Below, piece after piece: positions 46,017 through 52,807 of a DNA stretch of 52,807 nucleotides (the first letter of the stretch is position 1; the number at the start of each line of letters is the position of its first letter). Location of the stretch: positions 1-52,807 of the forward strand of contig ML769790.1 in assembly GCA_009733575.1 (NCBI GenBank), read 5' to 3'. A model generated the notes under the pieces. It was not told where the DNA came from. It made no database searches and saw only the letters and a list, made by a program, of their open reading frames with translations. Source of the DNA: Gymnopus androsaceus JB14. Lineage: Eukaryota > Basidiomycota > Agaricomycetes > Agaricales > Omphalotaceae. Position numbers and translations under genes: made by a program.

Positions 46017-47691
46017 TTAGTCATTGTGGATAAGGTAAGGTTTGATTTTGGGATAACTGCATTGCAAGTGGTCCTGGCGAAGCTGGGCAGCTCGAGCTTC
46101 AATTGGGTCTGTAGAGGTAGATGAGGGCACAATGCCATTGACGTAGAACCCTGGGTTGACCCAGCAGTACCTGACTGGACACCATACTTGATAAAGATTA
46201 TAATGGTTATAGGCTAAAAACCCATAAGATTTTTTGTAAGTCCACCAATAAAAAGAGATGTACATTGAGTGTCACCCTCTGGAGGAATCTCTGTGGGGTC
46301 CCACTGGAGATTCTTGTATTCTTCAACAAACTCAAATAAATGCTTTTTGTCATGCCAAGTACAGTGCCTATATTGTAGATAATCTTTGAGGATAGTGTCC
46401 ATGGACTCCTGTCATCCATCAGCATACTCTACATAAAATCTTTTCAGGTTTTGATTTCAGCCATTATAACCGATCAACCTGAGCACCTCCAGAGTCTTTG
46501 AGTGAAGTATGAACATCGAAAATAATGTATTATCATTACTTTCTTTGAGCTCTGTGGATTGGAGGTCTGCAAGAGTGATACCCTTAGAGCTTAGAAGCTC
46601 CAAAAAAGAGCAGGCTTCATAGACATGGAAGACATTTGGTCTTTGGGTAGCTCAATGTGACATGAAAGGTGGTGTAGACAGAGAAGGCAAAGAAGAGCTT
46701 GATGGCCATGGTGCCGAAGGCTGTCTATAGGGCTCATGAGTATGAGCTTGTCCTTGACGGGTCCTGGGAACTCGTAGAACTGAGCTATTACCATGCACTG
46801 GAGGTTCAGCTGGAGAAGATGTTTCCTCAGGCAATACAGCAGAATCGGTCGATGCAGATGAGGACTGAATAAGATATAAAATAAAGTGTTGGTTGCAAGA
46901 TAAGTCAGTCAGAAGGGAATTGGTCAGAATGGAATTGGTTGGAAGGGAGTTGGTAGGTTCCGGATATGTAACGCTGAGTAGAGTTCCAGTTGGTGTACCT
47001 GTGAGATACTGGGACTCTACATTGCCCACACTGCTGAGGATCCAGAACGACGCCACTGAGCCCAGTAGAGGACCAATTTTCAATGTAGCCAGGATAGTCT
47101 GAGGGTCGGAAAGTGCAAGCACAAAATGACTGGCAAGAACACAATACTGCTTCAGGGCAACAAGAACATTTGCCACAGAAATAGAATGAGTGGCACTGTC
47201 ACTACTGTGAGCAGCATCATGAGCAGCATCACAAGCAGTACCATGAACCATATTATGAGTGGCATCATGAGCAGCCAGCCAAAAATCAGGAACCCAAATG
47301 TTCCAAAGAATGGTTTCATGATGGGTAGTAGAAGATGTGGAATAAAGCTTGACATGTAAATTTATGCCTGTTTCCAATAAAAAAACTTTGTAAGTATGTA
47401 GTCAATTGCAGAGAAAATTAGAGTCTTACATGAGTGTGGCAATGGCAGCAAAGAAGTTGACAAGTAGTCGGGAAAAATAGTGTTGGGGAGTGAATGGCTG
47501 AGAAATGAAAGATTGCTCTTGTTGGAACAAGAATTAACAGCGGTAGACTGGGATAGGTCAAGGGAACCAAGGGAACCAAGGGAAGCCAAAGCTAGTTCTA
47601 CCTCTTGGTCAAAGGTAAAACCTTGTTCATCGTAAGGTAAAGGAGCTGAAAATTTAAGAACAGAATTGGTGGATAGCCAAGGTTGTGCCAT
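46017..47691 (-). pseudogene. Unknown gene divergent to the integrase gene
   Basis: Starts MAQPWLSTNSVLKFSAPLPY at 47691 and, past a 62-nt intron (47368-47429), continues INLHVKLYSTSS, WVPDFWLAAHDATHNM and a Thr/Ser/Pro-rich tail. Further downstream the frame shows QESMDTILKDYLQYRHCTWH and FEFVEEYKNLQWDPTEIPPE. TGA at 46412-46414 and 46457-46459 (minus strand) interrupts the latter part in the contexts G-x-N and G-x-Q, where CGA would give Arg. I do not recognise the family. The head-to-head position to the integrase gene (390 bp between the starts) may mean they belong to one two-gene element. Confidence 0.45.
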
Positions 47692-48080
47692 TCAGTGGAC
47701 TTTAAGAAATGAAAAAGAAAGAGAGAAAGAAAGAAAGAACGAGGCAGCTAGTATTTAAGTACTCTTTTGTCAAACATATTTGTAAGTAATGTATTGAAAT
47801 GATCTCTGATCAGTCTATTTTGGGCAATGGAGAACACCATGTGTGGACTGCTACTGAACTATGTGAATACATCGGATTTTTCTGGCTTTGTGCTACATGT
47901 ATTTAGAGTACTTCACCAATATTCTGTAATCTGGATGGAAGAGAAAATAATAATAAAATACCTATTTAAGAATTACTTGGCCAAGTTGACCCAGATTGAT
48001 CAAAGTGGCACCGCTCAGCCATCAACAGTCCAGTCTGATCTTTGGTTTAACGCGAATCTCTTCCTCTCTTTCCTGCACCA

Positions 48081-50030
48081 ATGCATCCAATTACTTGCTT
48101 TCCTGTCTCCTTCTGGATAATTGCATTAGTATTATTGGTCTCCAATTGTCTTGGAGTCAATGTTACAAATAATGCTGTTAGCAGCCATTCAACAACTCTT
48201 TTGGACACATTCAGAGAACACTATCAACAATTCCAATCTGTTCTAGTCAGTGTCCACAATGAGGAAACAGATGTTTTCCTATTGGAACTTCTGACTCAAG
48301 ATCTACAAGAATTTAATAACCTCGCTAGTCAAGTGAATAATCAATTTGTCTTTATTTCTTATCAGTGATATACTAATCTTGGGAATTTGTAATAGCATGT
48401 CAATGTCTTCAATGAGGAAAAGCTTCAAACACTTTGATCAAGTATCCAGCTTATGTTAAGTGACCTCCGTGTCCTGCATGAGCAGCGTCTTGAAGCTTCA
48501 CATTGTGGAAGACCAACTATTGTTCATTATGAGCATACAGGGTGTCCTGGCTGTCGTTGCGTTGTGATTGATCCAGATTTTCTACATTGGGCATATACTC
48601 TTTGCTCAACAACAGGGATTGCTCATTTTCTGGGTCTGAACCATGATACGGTCAGACAACGTCTTCTCGAGCTTGGTATTGTTTCTCCTGGCAATAATCC
48701 GTTTCCTGCCAATTCTGATGGCACAGAAATGGAAGTAGATGAGGTCCTTGATGCCAAGCTGGCTGACCCTCAACAGTTGCAAGATGATGTAGTTGCTGAA
48801 GCATCATCTATTGCATCCACTTCTTCCTTGAGCTACCTCTCCAGTATTTCTGATCAGGAGCTGGATTCTTTGTTGGAACAATTACGTGTCCATTATAGTT
48901 GTGCTGGTATCTGGATGTTAGATGGAATGCTTCATTGTCTTGGTCATATTGTGCCTGTTGAGCATATCAGGCAATCTCTTATCCACATTGATCCAGTCCA
49001 CTGGGTATTCCAATGCATTAGGACACATTGAAGAGGATACTCTGTTCCAGGACCAAATTCTCTTTGGCATCATGATGGTCATCACCATAAGTTTTGTATA
49101 TTTCTCTTTCTTATGTGGTTAACAAAATATCTCTAGGTCTTATCAGATGGGGAATTGTAATTCATGGTTTTATAGATGGATATTCTTGCCTGATTACTGG
49201 AATGAGAGCAAGTAACAATAATCGGGGTCAAACTGTTTTATCACTCTTTATATCTGCAGCACAAAGTTATGGTGTTCCATTGCGTCTACGAGGTGACCAT
49301 GGTGTTGAAAATATTTGGGTTGCTGCATTTATGGAACATGCTTGTGGCAAGGGTAGAGGTTCCTATATCTGGGGAAGGTATGAATCATTGTTTTTTTAAT
49401 GTTTTTTATTAAGCAAATCTTTCTACTAGATCAGTCCACAATGTCCAAATTGAACGTCTATGGGTAGGTGTCAGCCATTATTGTTCACAGATATGGCATG
49501 ATCTTTTTATGATGCTTGAATTGCACTATGGACTTGACACTTCAAATGTCAATCATATATGGCTTCTTCACCATCTTTTTCTTCCAACCATCAATGACCA
49601 GCTGACATTCTGGGCAGAGAGCTGGAATCATCATTGTATCTCTCAGAATAATCGGGCTTCACGCAGTCCCGAGGATATGTTTGGATTTGATATGCTTGTC
49701 AATGGTTTCCACAGTGATTCTGTAGAGCAATTCACAATGACAGAAGAAGAATTAGAGGTTTTTGGAGTGGATTGCGAGGGATTACAGGATGAGGTACTGT
49801 TACAATCACTTCACCGAAACTATAACAATGATGGCTCTAGCTCATGGCTTGGTCATAGAGGCCCACCTCCTGATCTGATCAAAGTTATAGTTGACCCACC
49901 ATCTGGTCCTCTAGCCTCTCAACAATTAGCTACACTTCATGAGCAAGTGCAAGGTTTTATTTGTCAACCCCAGGAGGCAGAGGTTGCCCTTCTGTGGATT
50001 CATGCTCTTGCCACTGTTGCCAGTGCTTGA
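48081..50030 (+). pseudogene. DDE 'integrase core domain' transposase-like gene
   Basis: An N-terminal helical part (TDVFLLELLTQDLQEFNNLA), a helix-turn-helix-like part (VLHEQRLEASHCGRPTIVHY, GLNHDTVRQRLLELGI), then a retroviral-type integrase core: SVPGPNSLWHHDG with the first Asp, FIDGYSCLITGMRASNNN, RLRGDHGVENIW with the second Asp, and VHNVQIERLW with the Glu. Introns: 49078-49136 and 49378-49429 (52 nt, joining GR to SVHNVQIERLW). The C-terminal part WAESWNHHCISQNNRAS, SPEDMFGFDM and TEEELEVFGVDCEG is also typical of an agaricomycete family annotated as 'integrase core domain'. TGA at 48435 and 49029 falls where Arg is expected (IRTH-x-RGYSVPG). The catalytic triad itself is kept. Confidence 0.75.
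49378..49429 (+). other. Intron between the second Asp and the Glu of the integrase
   Basis: GTATGAATC...CTACTAG, 52 nt; removal gives GRSVHNVQIERLW in frame. Confidence 0.75.
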
Positions 50031-50213
50031 GATATGGAGCCATCCCTATTTTAGTATTTCGTTAATGGAATGTCTAGTTCACTCATTTTTGTAGATAAAG
50101 CCATGAATATACATCTGAGTAAAATAAACCAGAAAGCATCTTGCTAGCATAAAGCCTACATAATACAAGCAAAGGCTGAGCGTAAACTTACTGGAAGAGA
50201 AATATGAAATAGC

Positions 50214-50366
50214 AGAAGGATAGTGTAAACCTAGTGGAAGGACAGCGTAAACCTAGCGGAAGGACAGCGAAAATCTAGCAGAAGGACAGCGTAAATCTAA
50301 TGGAAGGACAGCGTAAATCTAGCGGAAGGACAGCGTAAACCTAGTGGAAGGGAAGTGTAAAGTAGC
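50214..50366. repeat. 22-bp tandem repeat, about seven copies
   Basis: Unit GGAAGGACAGCGTAAACCTA plus GC/GT, with single-base variants (AGAAGG, AATCTA). Directly downstream of the integrase-like gene, on its 3' flank. Confidence 0.85.
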
Positions 50367-50569
50367 AGAAAGAAAGTGTTGATCAAAAGAGATACTGCTT
50401 GCTGATCAAACCAAATCTGCATAAAGGCCAATTACAGGAGCTTTGGAAGTGTGGGTAGATAATTTGTATGAAATGCATAGAATAACCATGAAAGTAAGAT
50501 AATATAGCTTAAAGATAGTACAGCTGATATACAGTTACGAAAATCTAGTAGATTTGATATTGCATGAGT

Positions 50570-51440
50570 AGGCTAAAGAGTAGGACTAAGCTTGGAGAGT
50601 AAGAAACCGAGTAAGAATAGAATTTCCCGTGAAAATTATATGATGTTACTTTTCACGGAGAATTATATTCCTACTCAATTTCCTACTTCCCAGACTTACT
50701 CTCGCATCAAAACGTACTCCATACACTGTGAACCTACTCAAATTTTGGGAACTTACTCTAAAACTTGTATTTCTACTGGATACGTACACTAATTTGTTTA
50801 GTTTATAATCAATTTCCGCAACCTATCTTCCCAATATCTTCCACTAATATGAGGTTAGTGTTTTCCGCATCAGCCAGCGGAAATGGAGCGCCCATGAGCG
50901 CTCCTGGATGGCTTTGCGTCTTCCAATAAGATGACCTTGGACTCAATATTGATCAGGATCATAGTATTGTTTTGGGCTTCCTGCGCGACTCTAAGCGGCG
51001 ACTCATGAACTAGAAAAGGGCTCGAAAGACTACTTATAATGGCCCATCTTCAGGAAATGCACTTGACAATCAATTGGCGATCATAATATTCACTGCAATA
51101 TCAACCAGTAGGGGCAATCCGCGACGCGCCGACACACGCACAGTGTTTAATACTTATTTTGGCGCCGGGAGTGACCGGATACCCCTCATTCCAGAGATTT
51201 CCTCCAACAAAGGCCATCTAGCTGACATTTAGAGTAGGAATATATTATAGAAATGTCTGCAGAGAGTAGGCAGACAGAGTAGGATGTACAGTAAATGGAG
51301 TACGCGCCATCAAAGTAACGGGCAGAATATTCCGTGAAATCTAACATCATAAAATTAACATCATACAGATCAATGTCATCCAAAATACTATTGCATCGGA
51401 GCGTCATAAAGCAAATGACAGCTTCAATGAAGGTTTGTTT
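50570..51440. repeat. Dispersed repeat with TTTCACGG(A/G)-type motifs
   Basis: Segments 51290-51350 (ATCAAAGTAACGGGCAGAAT, ATTCCGTGAAATCTAACATC) are the reverse complement, with few changes, of 23582-23625. GAGTAGGAATATA / TATATTCCTACTC occurs in inverted order at 50662 and 51233. This looks like a transposon family that also flanks the element at 23241 and the window end. No gene seen. Confidence 0.5.
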
Positions 51441-51459
51441 GTTCCTATATACTAATTAG

Positions 51460-52038
51460 CGTCGAATTTTTGGTCTTTGGGAGACCGGTCATGAATTGTT
51501 CAAGTCTACACCTCAGTCTTTTCCGACGTCCTTTATCGAGGGCGATATCCTAAACACAAGCTTCCTGAGCGCTATTCCCCCCTTCACAAAGGACTCACCG
51601 CCTGCTACCACTGTTCCATCCCTCAACAGCATCGCTTCTGAGTCTTTAAATGATCTCCGTGGCCATGTCTCTGCAGTATACACAGGCTATTTATTTCATC
51701 TTTTTCCCGAGAAACAACAGGAACAGATTGCTCGTGGACTCGCGGGACTGCTCTCTCCTGAGCCTGGATCCATGATTCTTGGTGTACAGGATGGGAGGTT
51801 CGCTAAAGGATTTTTGGCCCCGGCCGCATCCGATCTCAGGATGTTCTGTCACTCGCCTGAAAGCTGGAAGGAATTGTGGGAGGGGATATTTGGGAAGGGA
51901 TGTGTGGAGGTCAAGGCGGAACTTAGACCGGCGGTAGGCGGCGACAGTTTCTTCGGCATGTTCCCTCAAAACAAAGACCCATTCCACAACATGGAGTGGT
52001 CTGTAACGAGATTGGACTGTAAAGAGGCGGGGCTGTAG
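51460..52038 (+). pseudogene. SAM-dependent methyltransferase-like, 5'-truncated
   Basis: The frame begins after ATTAG at 51455-51459, a likely intron acceptor: FGLWETGHELFKSTPQSFPT, FIEGDIL, then LNDLRGHVSAVYTGYLFHLF, QEQIARGLAGLLSPEPGSMI, MFCHSPESWKELWEGIF and MEWSVTRLDC. This matches the second half of a common basidiomycete class I methyltransferase-like family, in which the D/E after LVGTD-type motif II, a GDxFD block and RGHVSAIHASSLFHLF are conserved. The SAM-binding glycine loop (motif I) should lie upstream, but there I find only repeat sequence, so the 5' end seems lost to an insertion. Likely a pseudogene; an upstream exon further away cannot be excluded. Confidence 0.65.
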
Positions 52039-52260
52039 CAGCGAAGGTGTAATTCTTGTAATTGGAAGGAATTGCAATGGGGATATTCAGGGAGGGATGT
52101 GTGGAGGTCAAGGCGGAACTTAGACCAGCGGTAGGCAGCGACAGTTTCTTCGGCATGGACCCTGAAAACAAAAACCCATTCCACACGATGGAGTGGTCTG
52201 TAACGAGATTGCACTGTAAAGAGGCGGGGCTGTAACAGCAAAGTTGTAATTCTTGTAATT
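51865..52260 (+). repeat. 198-bp tandem duplication of the gene's 3' end
   Basis: TGGAAGGAATTG at 51865 and at 52063 each start a unit that includes GGTCAAGGCGGAACTTAGAC, GGCGACAGTTTCTTCGGCAT-type text, GGAGTGGTCTGTAACGAGAT and GTAATTCTTGTAATT. The stop of the gene lies in unit 1. The units differ at a handful of bases, so the duplication is not brand new. Confidence 0.85.
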
Positions 52261-52539
52261 CTTAGATAGCAAGCCGTTCGCGACGAACAGCTCTACAAGA
52301 TTTCCTCTACAGCGCTGTAGAGTCAATTTTGAAAGAGGCTATTTATGTACCTGTAGAGTTGTGAAAGCGGAGATGAGTTTCGGAAGGTATGCTTCTTGTC
52401 TCGTATAACTGTATAGTGCATTGCGTCAGTTGAACACTGGAATCGAGATAAAATTTCCCCTGGAATTCCGAACGAGCTTCGGCGAGAGTAGTACTGTAGG
52501 AAAATTCAAAATTGAACTGTCAAATTTCCGCAATTCAAT

Positions 52540-52807
52540 CATCCGTGAGGCTATGTACGCGATACATATCTAACAATGATAGAGGAGTAGGATGCCACAA
52601 AAGACAAAAAAAAAGTGTGGCGAAATGAATGCAGCGGAAACAGATCAATGCCACGGTGTAACGTTAGAGTGACAGAATCACAGTAACGGCACACAAGAGA
52701 TGGGGGACAAGAGGTGCTCGAAAGAACCGTTGTAAACTGGGGGAGTTTTGATTCCAGAGGACCTATCGTACTTACAGTAACGGTCTACCTTATATACCAA
52801 ACGAGAG
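52540..52807. repeat. Dispersed repeat, second copy
   Basis: AACAATGATAGAGGAGTAGG, CACAAAAGACAAAAA and AAATGAATGCAGCGGAAACA parallel 23150-23240. Here no hairpin MITE is inserted after GGAAACAGATC, unlike at 23241, so this may show the unoccupied form of that site. Confidence 0.5.

Noticed and set aside
50214..50366. CRISPR-like array
   Set aside because: The units are directly abutting 22-mers without unique spacers, and the genome is eukaryotic; a plain tandem repeat.

Overview
This window looks like a transposon graveyard from a basidiomycete, most likely an agaricomycete. The evidence is: GT-AG introns of about 50-60 nt in every recognisable gene; agaricomycete-type gene families (F-box/LRR-like, NB-ARC plus kinesin-light-chain-like TPR, a conserved uncharacterised repeat-associated gene, 'integrase core domain' genes); Ty1/copia and Ty3/gypsy relics; and many interstitial TTAGGG-type stretches. 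The species cannot be told from the sequence.

Layout. 1-1.7 kb: 3' part of an F-box/LRR-like host gene. 2.1-4.5 kb: a Tc1/mariner-like element with long inverted ends, an internally deleted transposase relic, and a fold-back element inserted in its right terminal repeat. 5.3-6.7 kb: 3' end of a copia element on the minus strand (RNase H, polypurine tract, LTR). 7.2-12.6 kb: non-autonomous elements, AT-rich repeats and a broken fragment of the ribosomal protein L3 gene that still carries an intron. 12.8-17.2 kb (minus): a large NLR-type gene with a decayed first NB module, an intact-looking second NB-ARC, about 19 TPR units and one frameshift. 17.2-24 kb: mostly non-coding, with at least four short elements ending in CATCAG...CTGATG. 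24.1-25.8 kb: broken gene with a TATA box, a 15-bp minisatellite and a short transposon inside its reading frame. 26.2-33.4 kb: Ty3/gypsy relic (gag, zinc knuckle, protease, RT cut before its active-site motif C, tail of integrase), itself invaded by a short element. 33.5-35.9 kb: a gene of unknown function split by a 919-bp hAT-like element with a perfect 8-bp target duplication. 38.6-44.8 kb: multi-exon pseudogene of a family I remember from agaricomycetes, split by a 3.06-kb concentric palindromic element. 44.9-45.6 kb: another inverted-repeat element. 46-50 kb: two divergent decayed genes, one a DDE integrase. 51.5-52.3 kb: 5'-truncated methyltransferase gene with a tandemly duplicated 3' end.

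Two themes connect these parts. First, short inverted-repeat elements have repeatedly landed in coding sequence; in three cases (24.6, 26.9 and 34.6 kb) taking out the element plus one copy of the flanking duplication puts the two halves of the reading frame back in phase. Second, in the broken genes almost every in-frame stop is TGA at a place where CGA (Arg) is expected, and several missense changes are also of CpG type. This is the signature of C-to-T decay at methylated CpG or a RIP-like process. No clearly intact, conventional housekeeping gene is complete in the window.
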